A stretch of 64,000 bases of DNA from SXRF01 sp039808985 (GTDB lineage: Bacteria > Pseudomonadota > Alphaproteobacteria > Rickettsiales > SXRF01), in contig JBDHUC010000009.1 in NCBI GenBank assembly GCA_039808985.1, positions 1-64,000 on the forward strand, given 5' to 3'. The notes beneath the pieces were generated by a model. The model saw nothing but the letters and a program-made list of their open reading frames with translations. It had not been told where the DNA came from and made no database searches. Shown here one piece after another: positions 25,739 to 33,978 of the stretch; the stretch's first letter is position 1, and every line of letters starts with the position of its first letter. The position numbers were made by a program, and so were the translations under genes.

Positions 25739-26380
25739 TTATGGCAATCTGCTGCGGCCATTGGCAACTATTAGCTTGCTGCCATCCATCATATTATATG
25801 TCCCATCCGGCATAGGAGTTCTATTGCCAAATTTATCAACAAGAAAAACATTCACCCCTTCAAAAGCCACCACCTGGCCGCTACGAAGGCGGGGTTCACT
25901 TCCAGTAAGCACTACAGGAGTCTGTGAACCGGCAACAGGGGTTTCCGGACGCTGCTGCCCGACAATTGGAGGATAATAATCCCTAAGTGCCTGCTGCTGC
26001 TTGCTGATAGGCGTATCAGTCTGCTGGCTGACTTCAACATTAATGGAGCTGTCCTCAAACTGGTCATCGGGCTGGGCAACCTTGGATGCCGGAACGGTTG
26101 ATTCCGGAACTGCAAAACCATAATTCTCGGTCACCGAAGATTTTATGGAGTTTTTCATGTCACTTTCGTTAGGCTGGGTATTAGCCTGCCTGCCTGGAAC
26201 CATTCCATTTTCAACATTCTGCTTTTTCTCAATATAAATATTGGTAGCAATAGCAAGGTCATCCTGCCCGTATTTTTCACTAAGCTTCCTCATATCTTTC
26301 TGGTATTCACGGATAGGGTTTTTACCAAGAATCAACACCCCGGCAACAATAATTATACCAAGTATCATTAATATTCTCAT
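25739..26380 (-). CDS. Membrane-anchored protein with C-terminal PDG/DGS motif, unknown function
   Basis: 213 aa. One N-terminal membrane helix (about 2-18, RILMILGIIIVAGVLIL) anchors a low-complexity, Gln/Pro/Ser-rich region, then a folded end: VFLVDKFGNRTPMPDGTYN with MMDGSKLIVANG. That C-terminal pattern is repeated in the exported protein at 44240-44593 (VIGKDGKKTAAPDGDHV, LKDGSTITVKGG), so both carry the same small beta domain. Probably faces the periplasm. Function not known. Confidence 0.6.
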   Translation of the reverse strand: MRILMILGIIIVAGVLILGKNPIREYQKDMRKLSEKYGQDDLAIATNIYIEKKQNVENGMVPGRQANTQPNESDMKNSIKSSVTENYGFAVPESTVPASKVAQPDDQFEDSSINVEVSQQTDTPISKQQQALRDYYPPIVGQQRPETPVAGSQTPVVLTGSEPRLRSGQVVAFEGVNVFLVDKFGNRTPMPDGTYNMMDGSKLIVANGRSRLP

Positions 26381-26455
26381 TACATATCTCCTGATGGATT
26401 TATTGCGTTTTTAAGTATTGATAATAGCATAAAGCTTAGTGTTTTTCACGAAAAA

Positions 26456-27367
26456 TCATACCAGCCCCATACACCACAGCAAGACCGCCTTCTGTACATG
26501 CAGGCGGTTTTCCGCCTCATCAAATATCCTGGACTGTGGGCCATCAATAACTTCCTCCGTTACCTCCTCCCCACGATGGGCAGGTAGGCAATGCAGGAAA
26601 ATAGCCTCCGGCGCGGCTTTTTTCATAAGACTCGCATTAACCTGATATGGCGTAAGCATTTTTATCTGTGACTCGGCATCCGGATCTCCCATTGAAACCC
26701 AGGTATCGGTAATAACCGCATGCGCGCCAGAAACAGCCGCCTGCGGGTCATCAGTTATAGCAATATCCGCACCAAGCCTGCGCGCCCAGCTAACCACCTC
26801 AGGAAGCGGCACGAGCGAAGGGGGACAGGCAATCCTGAACTTACAGCCCAGATGCGCCGCAGCATGTATCCAGCTTTGTGCCACATTATTGCCATCCCCA
26901 ACCCATGCAATTGTTTTTCCTGCAATATCGCCAAGATTTTCTTCAAAAGTCAGTATATCAGCAAGTATCTGGCACGGATGGCTGTACTCGGTAAGACCGT
27001 TTATAACCGGAATAGTAGAATTTTCCGAAAGCTCAACCAGCTTGGCATGACTGTGGCAGCGCAACATTATAGCATCAACATAACGCGAAAGCACCCGCGC
27101 CGTATCAGCTATTGATTCACCCCGCCCAAGCTGCAATTCGCTACCGTTAAATGAAAGCGCATGCCCACCCAGCTCAACCATAGCGACTTCAAAAGAAACT
27201 CTGGTCCGGGTAGAATTTTTTTCAAAGATCATAGCCAGTTTCTTATTAGCAAGCAGCGGCTCGAAAACGCCGTTTGAACGCTGCTGTTTAAGATTTCCTG
27301 CGCGTTTTATTATTTCCCGCAGATCCTGCGCGGAAATTTCTGAAAGATCCAGAAAATGCCTGATCAT
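26456..27367 (-). CDS. argF: Ornithine carbamoyltransferase
   Basis: 303 aa. Makes citrulline from ornithine and carbamoyl phosphate. Carbamoyl-phosphate loop EKNSTRTRVSFEVAM, YSHPCQILAD, the ornithine-binding SMGDPD area and HCLPAHRGEEV with the catalytic Cys are all present. Directly downstream of argD (16 bp), giving an argDF operon as in many alphaproteobacteria. Confidence 0.97.
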   Translation of the reverse strand: MIRHFLDLSEISAQDLREIIKRAGNLKQQRSNGVFEPLLANKKLAMIFEKNSTRTRVSFEVAMVELGGHALSFNGSELQLGRGESIADTARVLSRYVDAIMLRCHSHAKLVELSENSTIPVINGLTEYSHPCQILADILTFEENLGDIAGKTIAWVGDGNNVAQSWIHAAAHLGCKFRIACPPSLVPLPEVVSWARRLGADIAITDDPQAAVSGAHAVITDTWVSMGDPDAESQIKMLTPYQVNASLMKKAAPEAIFLHCLPAHRGEEVTEEVIDGPQSRIFDEAENRLHVQKAVLLWCMGLV

Positions 27368-27383
27368 ATCCTATCTTTCATAT

Positions 27384-28574
27384 TTAATTCCATTTCATAT
27401 TGCTAAAGGTTTTACGCATTATGGCCATAGCTTCAAGTATATGCTCCTGCCCTATTATAAGCGGCGGCGTAATGCGTATCATATTATCCTGCGCCGGAGA
27501 AGTAAGCAGCCCCTGCTCGCGTAGTTTCTGCACCAGAAAAATATTCGGGTTTTTAATATCGCTTATATTTTTTACCTTAAGTCCAAGCATAAGACCACGC
27601 CCACGCACCTCGGAAAAAATATCCGGAAATTCATGCACGATCTTTTCCAGCTCTTTTTTCAGCAATGCCCCTGTTTTAGCAACATGCGCAAAAAATCCGC
27701 CGGAAAGGATAACATCCAGCACAGCATTACCAACCGCCATTGCCAGCGGGTTTGAACCATAGGTCGAACCATGAGTCCCGGTGGACATGCAGCTTGCAAC
27801 CTTATTCGTCATAAGGCAGGCTCCCAGAGGAAAGCCGTTTCCTATACCCTTGGCGCAGGAAACAATATCGGGGATAACGCCTGCCTGCTCATACGCAAAA
27901 AGCGAGCCGGTGCGCCCCATGCCACACTGCACTTCGTCGATGAACAGAAGCAGCCCATGCTTATCGGCTATCCTGCGCAAACCCTGTAAAAATTCCGGAG
28001 TTGCCTCGCGGATACCACCTTCGCCCTGGACAGGCTCAACCAGTATAGCTGCTGTTTCAGGAGTTACCGCTGATTCAACGGCAGCAAGGTTATTAAACTC
28101 AACACGATCAAAACCATCAAGCAACGGCCCGTAACCATCACGGGCAATCTCATTGCCGCCAGCAGAAATACAGGCGAAACTACGCCCATGAAAACCGCCT
28201 TCCATGGTTATTACCCGATAACGTCCAGGGCTGCCATTACAATCATGGTATTTACGCAATATCTTAAGGCCGCACTCCACCGCCTCGCCCCCCGAATTGG
28301 TGAAAAATACCTTATCGGCAAAACAGGCTTTGGTTAGCCTGCGCGCATATTCATCAAGCTGGTCAAGCTGATACATGTTTGAGCAATGCCATAATATATC
28401 CGCCTGCTTTTTAAGCGCCGCCACCACATGCGGATGGCAATGCCCCAGAGAATTAACCGCAATGCCTGCTGCAAAATCAAGGTAGCAGTCATCATTATCG
28501 GAGAAGAGATAAACCCCTTCCCCACGCGAAATAGCTATATTGGAGCGCCGGTAAACTGGTAAAACAGAGGACAT
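27384..28574 (-). CDS. argD: Acetylornithine/succinyldiaminopimelate aminotransferase
   Basis: 396 aa, PLP fold-type I. FTNSGGEAVECGLKILRKYH, the LFIDEVQCGMGRTGSLFAYE segment with the ring-stacking Asp, and SCAKGIGNGFPLGA with the PLP lysine are seen. It transaminates N-acetylglutamate semialdehyde in arginine synthesis and may serve lysine synthesis too. First gene of the operon with argF. Confidence 0.95.
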   Translation of the reverse strand: MSSVLPVYRRSNIAISRGEGVYLFSDNDDCYLDFAAGIAVNSLGHCHPHVVAALKKQADILWHCSNMYQLDQLDEYARRLTKACFADKVFFTNSGGEAVECGLKILRKYHDCNGSPGRYRVITMEGGFHGRSFACISAGGNEIARDGYGPLLDGFDRVEFNNLAAVESAVTPETAAILVEPVQGEGGIREATPEFLQGLRRIADKHGLLLFIDEVQCGMGRTGSLFAYEQAGVIPDIVSCAKGIGNGFPLGACLMTNKVASCMSTGTHGSTYGSNPLAMAVGNAVLDVILSGGFFAHVAKTGALLKKELEKIVHEFPDIFSEVRGRGLMLGLKVKNISDIKNPNIFLVQKLREQGLLTSPAQDNMIRITPPLIIGQEHILEAMAIMRKTFSNMKWN

Positions 28575-28761
28575 ATGATTATTCCCAAGCCCTAATAAAA
28601 AACCTGGATTTTCGCCTATTAGCCAGATTTGTCAAGTAAAGCAATATTGTAAAAACAATTATAATGAATCTAAATGCTTAATTGCTATTAATACAATATT
28701 GCGATTTAATTATTAATGTAATAATATAAATCACCTAAAGGCAATTTTCAGGCAAGTATTT

Positions 28762-29754
28762 ATGGATACAAAAAACAGCCAAACAATTGATATATATCTG
28801 GTAAGGCACGGAAAAACACTGGATAATATCCGCAAGCTGACTTCCGGGGGCGATGCCGACCCCGAATTGTTACATGAAGGCATAGAAAGCTCTAAAAAAG
28901 TCAGCGCAATTTATAAAGCCCTGGTCGAAAAAGAAAAACTCCACGACCTGCAAATAGTAACTACCGACCGCATCCGGACCAAGGAAACTGTAGCAGCAAT
29001 AACCAACAGCGATAAATTCATAATTGATAATGGATTCTGCGAAAGAAAATCCGGCAAATGGGTTGGGGTTCTGACCGAACGCCTTTACAAGGAATTCAAG
29101 GATTTTAAAGACTATGAAATGCCCGGCGGCGGCGAAAATATCGAGCAGCATAAAGAACGGATCGCCCCGACACTGAATAAATGGATAGAAAATGCAAAAA
29201 ATCGCCCGGTTTTTATAGTTTCCCACGCCGGAACGACCAGAAGGATCGTAGAGCTTCTTACCGGGGACGGAAAAGTTGAAATTGAAAACTCAGCCATAAG
29301 CCGCGCGCGCTCAACCGATGGCGGCAAAACATGGCAGATTAAAAAACTAACCCTGGAAAACGGGGAAATAAAAGAATCACCGCTTAAGGCACAGGCAACA
29401 GGTGAAAAAACCACCAGGCTTGAAGATATTTTAAAAAATAATGAGGGTAATTTTTCATTGAAAGAAGATAAAAACGGGAAATTTATTTTTACTATAAAAC
29501 CAGATATGCCAGCAGCCCACACCGAGCCCGGCACAGCATATAAATCAGAGCCGCTATATATCGGGAAATTAGCAGATGACCTTGGAAAACTACTAATCGG
29601 CGAGGATTATATCGCTAAGCGTACAGTAAAAAAAGACGACAGGTCAGTTACTGTTACCCTGACGCCTGCGCAGGCTGAAATACTTAGGGAATTTGCTGCG
29701 TATAAAAACATAGAAATACCAGAAAAGAGCCACGAATTATCTTATGCACGCTAG
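28762..29754 (+). CDS. Histidine phosphatase family protein with a long C-terminal extension
   Basis: 330 aa. Residues 8-205 are a phosphoglycerate-mutase-like domain: LVRHGKT with the phospho-His, DRIRTKETV, and SHAGTTRR with the second His. Residues 210-330 have no match I recognise; they are charged and end TVTLTPAQAEILREFAAYKNIE. The substrate cannot be read from the sequence. Ends overlapping the convergent permease gene by 4 nt. Could be a phosphoserine or sugar-phosphate phosphatase. Confidence 0.8.
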   Translation: MDTKNSQTIDIYLVRHGKTLDNIRKLTSGGDADPELLHEGIESSKKVSAIYKALVEKEKLHDLQIVTTDRIRTKETVAAITNSDKFIIDNGFCERKSGKWVGVLTERLYKEFKDFKDYEMPGGGENIEQHKERIAPTLNKWIENAKNRPVFIVSHAGTTRRIVELLTGDGKVEIENSAISRARSTDGGKTWQIKKLTLENGEIKESPLKAQATGEKTTRLEDILKNNEGNFSLKEDKNGKFIFTIKPDMPAAHTEPGTAYKSEPLYIGKLADDLGKLLIGEDYIAKRTVKKDDRSVTVTLTPAQAEILREFAAYKNIEIPEKSHELSYAR

Positions 29755-30521
29755 GTTTTAAGCCTGTACCCCCTGCTGAACAACCTGGAAGTAACCAACC
29801 ATAGGGCAACATTGGTTATAGTCATGACCACCATACCTGTTTCCACCGTACCATCAGTATAACCAACCGCTGCATAGCGGAAGCCATCTATCATGTAGAA
29901 AAACGGGTTGAAATGGCAGATATTATACCAGAATCCCGGAAGCTGTTTTATTGAATAAAATGTGCCAGACAGGAAAGAAAGCGGCGTGATTATATAGTTG
30001 GTTACTGCAGAAAGCTGATCAAAAGACTGCGACCATATCCCAGTAAGTATCCCAAGCAAAGCCAGCATGATACAAGCGGAAACAATATAAAACACACCTA
30101 CCCACGGATGGATAAAACTAAACGGCACGAACATATAAACCGCAGCCATAACCACAATCCCTACCGCAACCCCGCGCACCAGGCCGCCGATCACCATGCA
30201 GAATACAACCTCGCCGCCAGTAAGCGGCGGCATCAGTATATCAATTATAACACCCTGTATCTTGGCCAGCATCAGCGATGATGAGGTATTGGCAAAAGCG
30301 TTCTGCACCACCGCCATCATTATAAGACCAGGGGCAATAAACTCACCATACGCCACATGGTCGATCATACGGACATTACCACCCATAGCCAGCATCAAAA
30401 CAGCAAGGAACAGCAAGGTGGTTATTACCGGGGCAATTATAGTCTGGTTCCAGACCTTGGCAAAACGCCAGATTTCACGCTTGCACAGGGTATAAACCCC
30501 GATAGTGTTTATGTAATTCAT
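29751..30521 (-). CDS. ABC-2 type transporter permease
   Basis: 256 aa with six predicted membrane helices (for example VITTLLFLAVLMLAMGG and WVGVFYIVSACIMLALLGILT). The family hallmark is YTLCKREIWRFAKVWNQTI at the start and ITPLSFLSGTFYSIKQLP near residue 180, as in NodJ-like drug or polysaccharide exporters. I start it at 30521, because that matches the family N-terminus and avoids overlap with the toxin gene. No ATP-binding subunit is next to it, so the partner gene is elsewhere. Confidence 0.85.
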   Translation of the reverse strand: MNYINTIGVYTLCKREIWRFAKVWNQTIIAPVITTLLFLAVLMLAMGGNVRMIDHVAYGEFIAPGLIMMAVVQNAFANTSSSLMLAKIQGVIIDILMPPLTGGEVVFCMVIGGLVRGVAVGIVVMAAVYMFVPFSFIHPWVGVFYIVSACIMLALLGILTGIWSQSFDQLSAVTNYIITPLSFLSGTFYSIKQLPGFWYNICHFNPFFYMIDGFRYAAVGYTDGTVETGMVVMTITNVALWLVTSRLFSRGYRLKT

Positions 30522-30522
30522 G

Positions 30523-30900
30523 CTAGGCTTCAATAATTGGAATATCATATTTGGCTAAAATTTTATCCCTGCTCACTAATGCCAGGCCTTCTATTTTTGC
30601 CTGCGCTACCAAAGCCCGGTCAAACGGATCCTTATGATGCAACGGCAAATCTTTTACGGCATAGGCTTGCTTTGCAGAAAGAGGTAATTCATAGAATTCA
30701 TAAACATCAAAAGCCTCTTGAAATGGCCTGGATGTTGTAAGTTTACCAAGTGATTGCTTAATACCAAGCCCTAATAAACTTATGCTGCTGATAAAAATTT
30801 TATTGTTCGAATCGCTTATAGCCAATCTCGCGGATTCAGACAAGACATCCGGATTTTCCAGCCACCAGATAAATACATGCGTACCTAGCAACAAATTCAC
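30523..30900 (-). CDS. PIN-domain toxin homologue lacking catalytic residues (VapC-like, probably inactive)
   Basis: 125 aa, GTG start overlapping the antitoxin stop. It aligns to the family pattern LLLDTHVFLWWL but reads LLLGTHVFIWWL, so the first metal-binding Asp is Gly6. Likewise the SLWEIAIK block reads SLLGLGIK, replacing the second acidic residue with Gly44. The third and fourth (DPFDRALVAQA) remain. With two of the acidic ligands gone, RNase activity is unlikely. It may still bind its antitoxin. Fold and context are otherwise normal. Confidence 0.8.
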   Translation of the reverse strand: MNLLLGTHVFIWWLENPDVLSESARLAISDSNNKIFISSISLLGLGIKQSLGKLTTSRPFQEAFDVYEFYELPLSAKQAYAVKDLPLHHKDPFDRALVAQAKIEGLALVSRDKILAKYDIPIIEA

Positions 30901-31160
30901 TATTTTACATCTTCGTCAGGAAATAATTTCGAATTATAGAATAATTCTTCTATTTCTTTATCGCATTTATCAAAATCTTCAGAAATTTTTATTTTCCCTT
31001 TCCATTGTCCACCAACACGTACGGCATCGGCCTTTGCCACAGGAGTCAGCCGAACCACTGCCCCACTTCCAGTTGATATTAAAACATCATTACCAGAAAC
31101 CGCGCTTTTAATAAGCGCGGCTAACTGGTTTTGAGCATTATTAATATCAACAATCTGCAT
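30900..31160 (-). CDS. Phd/YefM-type antitoxin
   Basis: 86 aa. MQIVDINNAQNQLAALIKSAVSGNDVLIS is a standard Phd/YefM DNA-binding N-terminus; the charged tail ends SKLFPDEDVK. The start at 31160 has AGGA 6 nt upstream, located at the 3' end of the BI-1 gene; longer in-frame starts run inside that gene and are rejected. Pairs with the degenerate PIN protein downstream, overlapping by one base. Confidence 0.8.
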   Translation of the reverse strand: MQIVDINNAQNQLAALIKSAVSGNDVLISTGSGAVVRLTPVAKADAVRVGGQWKGKIKISEDFDKCDKEIEELFYNSKLFPDEDVK

Positions 31161-31161
31161 A

Positions 31162-31911
31162 CTACTTCCTGTCGCCCATGAAGCGAAGCAGGTAGATGAA
31201 GATATTGATGAAATCAAGATAGAGGGTAAGCGCACCCATGATTGACGATTTTGCAAGTGCGTCAGCGCTGCCAGCCACCTGGTAATACATCATTTTAAGC
31301 TTCTGGGTGTCATAAGCGGTAAGCCCAACGAAAATCAATATCGCAAGCACCGAAATAGCAAAGTTAAGGCCAGAGCTGCCCAGGAATATATTTACCAGCG
31401 AAGCCAGTATTATGCCTATCAGGCCCATCATAAGGAAATGCCCCATTCCGGTTAAATCCTTCTTGGTGGTATAGCCGTAAAGGCTCATCGCACCGAAGGT
31501 TCCGGCGGTTACAAAGAAGGTACGGGCAATGCTTTCCCCGGTATACATAAGGAAAATAGAGCTAAGCGATAGCCCCATAACCCCTGAATAAACCCAGAAA
31601 ATTGCCTGTGCCGCCGTTGTGCTTAGGCGATCAATACCCATACTCAGCCAGAGAACGAACCCCAGCGGAGCAAAAGCCACCAGCCAGCCAAGGCCTGACA
31701 TGCCAACCGCATGGCCATTTTCAACATGGTATAAGGCATTGATAAATGCAGGGGAATTACCCGCGAACATAGCCACTATGCCGGTAAGCGCAAGGGCGCT
31801 TGCCATATAGTTGTATATCTTAAGCATATAGGCCCGAAGCCCCAGATCATAGGCGGCTGCCTTAGTCTGCGCGCCATATTGGGCTGTAGCGAAAGGATCA
31901 CGATATTCCAT
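31162..31911 (-). CDS. Bax inhibitor-1/YccA family membrane protein
   Basis: 249 aa, seven predicted membrane helices. Family signatures: RAYMLKIYNYMASALALTG at the start, GLSLSSIFLMYTG, FGAMSLYGYTTKKDLTGMG and TAYDTQKLKMMYYQ, and a final LYLDFINIFIYLLRFMGDRK. Members act as pH-sensitive calcium leak channels or as FtsH modulators. Common in alphaproteobacteria and here monocistronic. Confidence 0.92.
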   Translation of the reverse strand: MEYRDPFATAQYGAQTKAAAYDLGLRAYMLKIYNYMASALALTGIVAMFAGNSPAFINALYHVENGHAVGMSGLGWLVAFAPLGFVLWLSMGIDRLSTTAAQAIFWVYSGVMGLSLSSIFLMYTGESIARTFFVTAGTFGAMSLYGYTTKKDLTGMGHFLMMGLIGIILASLVNIFLGSSGLNFAISVLAILIFVGLTAYDTQKLKMMYYQVAGSADALAKSSIMGALTLYLDFINIFIYLLRFMGDRK

Positions 31912-32099
31912 ATTTCTCTCCTAAAGGTTATAAAAACTTATGTTCGTACCTATTATATGGTACTTTACAACCTAATTACAAGAGAAACTGGTTTATTTTA
32001 TAGTTACCTATTTTTTACTTGATTTAGCAATATTTCCCGGCTAGAAACACCATCCCTTATAGTGACCGGGCGAGGCATTGCCTTTGGTTGCGATTTTTA

Positions 32100-32202
32100 T
32101 AATCTCCTCCGTAGCCGTGGGGGAGCGCTTGCGACGACTAGCTCCACTTTCGGAGCGCAGCCTTAGCGGCGCTTGAACGCATTTAATAAATAGGATTACA
32201 AA
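32100..32202 (+). promoter_or_regulatory. Possible structured leader upstream of rpmI-rplT
   Basis: The 291-bp gap before rpmI carries GC-rich self-complementary DNA, including GCTCC at 32141-32145 paired with GGAGC at 32152-32156 around a 6-nt loop. infC is not upstream, so the operon must have its own promoter here. L20 leaders in other bacteria are autoregulatory RNA; this could be one, but the pairing is short. A dispersed repeat is an alternative. Confidence 0.3.
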
Positions 32203-32406
32203 ATGCCAAAATTAAAAACAAAATCAGGTTGCAAAAAACGTTTCAAGTTTACCGCAACCGGCAAAGTTGTTGCCTCCCAAGCTGGAAAACGCCACGGAAT
32301 GCGTAAGCGTACCAACCGTTTTATCCGTAATGCCCGTGGCACCACGATATTGGATGACGCTGATACGCACCGCATCGTGCAATATATGCCAAACGGCTCA
32401 TACTAA
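32203..32406 (+). CDS. rpmI: 50S ribosomal protein L35
   Basis: 67 aa, normal length. MPKLKTKSGCKKRFKFTATG is the family N-terminus, and KRTNRFIRNARGTT plus the C-terminal YMPNGSY fit L35. Highly basic, binds 23S rRNA. Start of the rpmI-rplT-pheST block, which usually follows infC; infC is absent here. Confidence 0.97.
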   Translation: MPKLKTKSGCKKRFKFTATGKVVASQAGKRHGMRKRTNRFIRNARGTTILDDADTHRIVQYMPNGSY

Positions 32407-32467
32407 AGCTTAAAATCCACATATGGGATTTTAACCACCTGAAATAACCAGATAAGGAGAACAACTC

Positions 32468-32824
32468 ATGGCTCATGCTCAAAGCGGCGCAAACCGCGCC
32501 CGTCGTAAAAAAATTCTGAAAATGGCGAAAGGCTATTATGGCCGTTCCAAAAGCTGCATCACCGTAGCCCGCGAAAAAGTGGAAAAAGGCCTTCGTTACG
32601 CTTACCGTGACCGCCGCGCTAAAAAACGTACTTTCCGCAGCTTGTGGATCCAGCGTATCAATGCTGGTGTGCGTGAACACGGCATGGTTTATTCCCAGTT
32701 CATGAACGGTCTTTTAAAGGCTGGTATAGAAGTTGACCGCAAAGTCCTTTCTGACCTTGCCACCCGCGAACCGGAAGCTTTCAAAGCGCTGGTTGAACAA
32801 AGCAAGAAAGCTCTTGCCGCTTAA
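32468..32824 (+). CDS. rplT: 50S ribosomal protein L20
   Basis: 118 aa. RRKKILKMAKGYYGRSKSC, RDRRAKKRTFRSLWIQRINA and YSQFMNGLLKAGIEVDRKVL are diagnostic of L20, which nucleates 50S assembly and can repress its own operon. Strong SD AAGGAG precedes the start. Separated from pheS by 85 bp that is mostly a dispersed repeat. Confidence 0.98.
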   Translation: MAHAQSGANRARRKKILKMAKGYYGRSKSCITVAREKVEKGLRYAYRDRRAKKRTFRSLWIQRINAGVREHGMVYSQFMNGLLKAGIEVDRKVLSDLATREPEAFKALVEQSKKALAA

Positions 32825-32833
32825 TTTAGGTAT

Positions 32834-32901
32834 CGTCATCGCGAGGAGCGCAGCGACGTGGCGATCCAGAACTGGATTGCTTCGCTGCGCTCGCAATGAC
32901 G
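32834..32901. repeat. REP-like palindromic element between rplT and pheS
   Basis: GTCATCGCGAGGAGCGCAG at the left and GCTGCGCTCGCAATGAC at the right form a long imperfect palindrome. This sequence type (GTCATTGCGAG and GCGAAGCAATCC) is widespread in Rickettsiales-like and other genomes. Related copy at 44694-44768. Could modulate readthrough from ribosomal protein genes into pheST. Confidence 0.8.
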
Positions 32902-32909
32902 GATAGCTT

Positions 32910-33977
32910 ATGACTAATGCAAACGAACTAACAGCCGAATCACTCGCCTCTATTTCCGCCTGCCAGACCTCGCAGGAGCTTGAAGACATCCGCGTTGCCC
33001 TGCTTGGGAAAAAGGGTAAGATTACTGAAGAACTCAAAAAACTTGGCTCCTGCTCCCCTGAAGAGCGCAAAGCCATGGGCGCCGCCCTGAACCAGATAAA
33101 AGAGCAGATAACAAACGCGCTGGAAGAAAAAAAATCAGCCCTGGCAGATTCAGAGCTGAACGCCCGCCTGACCGCTGAAAAACTGGATATAACGCTGCCC
33201 ACCTATGCTGAAAAACGCGGGAAAATTCACCCTATTACCCAGGTTACCGAAGAAATAACTGCCATATTCGCCGATTTGGGTTTTACTGCTGAGGTTGGCC
33301 CTGACATTGAAGATGACGAGCATAATTTTTCCGCCCTGAACATTCCCGAATCCCATCCGGCGCGGCAGATGCATGATACATTCTACCTGCACGGAAAAGG
33401 TGATAATAAAACTGTGCTCCGCACCCACACCTCCCCTGTGCAGATACGCACCATGCGCGCAGGCAAGCCGCCATTCCGCTTTATCGCCACCGGCAGCACC
33501 TACCGCTGTGACAGCGACCTTACCCACACCCCGATGTTCCACCAGATTGAAGGTTTGGTGATTGATAAAGAAATCAATATGGGGCATCTGCGCGGCTGTA
33601 TCAGCGAGTTCCTGCGGGTGTTTTTTGAGCTGGATAATGTGCCCGTGCGCTTCCGCCCCAGTTTTTTCCCCTTCACTGAGCCATCAGCGGAAATCGACAT
33701 TGGCTGCGCGCGCAGTAAAGACAGCCTGAAAATCGGCGCAGGCAATGACTGGCTGGAAATCGGCGGCTGCGGCATGGTACATCCTAATGTGCTGAAAAAT
33801 TGCGGCATAAACCCGGATGAATGGCAGGGCTTTGCCTTCGGCATGGGCATAGAACGCCTCGCCATGCTTAAATACGGCATTCCCGACCTGCGCACCTTCT
33901 TTGAGTCTGACGTGCGCTGGCTTACGCATTACGGCTTTGATGCCCTGCATATCCCCAATTTAGTGGGAGGGCTGTAA
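32910..33977 (+). CDS. pheS: Phenylalanine-tRNA ligase alpha subunit
   Basis: 355 aa. N-terminal coiled-coil tRNA-binding arm, then class II aaRS motifs: HPARQMHDTFYL, motif 2 area FRFIATGSTYRCDSDLTHTPMFHQIEG and motif 3 GFAFGMGIERLAMLKYGI. Forms an (alpha-beta)2 enzyme with PheT, whose gene follows after one base. Confidence 0.98.
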   Translation: MTNANELTAESLASISACQTSQELEDIRVALLGKKGKITEELKKLGSCSPEERKAMGAALNQIKEQITNALEEKKSALADSELNARLTAEKLDITLPTYAEKRGKIHPITQVTEEITAIFADLGFTAEVGPDIEDDEHNFSALNIPESHPARQMHDTFYLHGKGDNKTVLRTHTSPVQIRTMRAGKPPFRFIATGSTYRCDSDLTHTPMFHQIEGLVIDKEINMGHLRGCISEFLRVFFELDNVPVRFRPSFFPFTEPSAEIDIGCARSKDSLKIGAGNDWLEIGGCGMVHPNVLKNCGINPDEWQGFAFGMGIERLAMLKYGIPDLRTFFESDVRWLTHYGFDALHIPNLVGGL

Positions 33978-33978
33978 T

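Noticed and set aside
29751..30548. Longer start of the ABC-2 permease at 30548
   Set aside because: It overlaps the toxin gene and adds nine residues not found in the family; the ATG at 30521 fits better.
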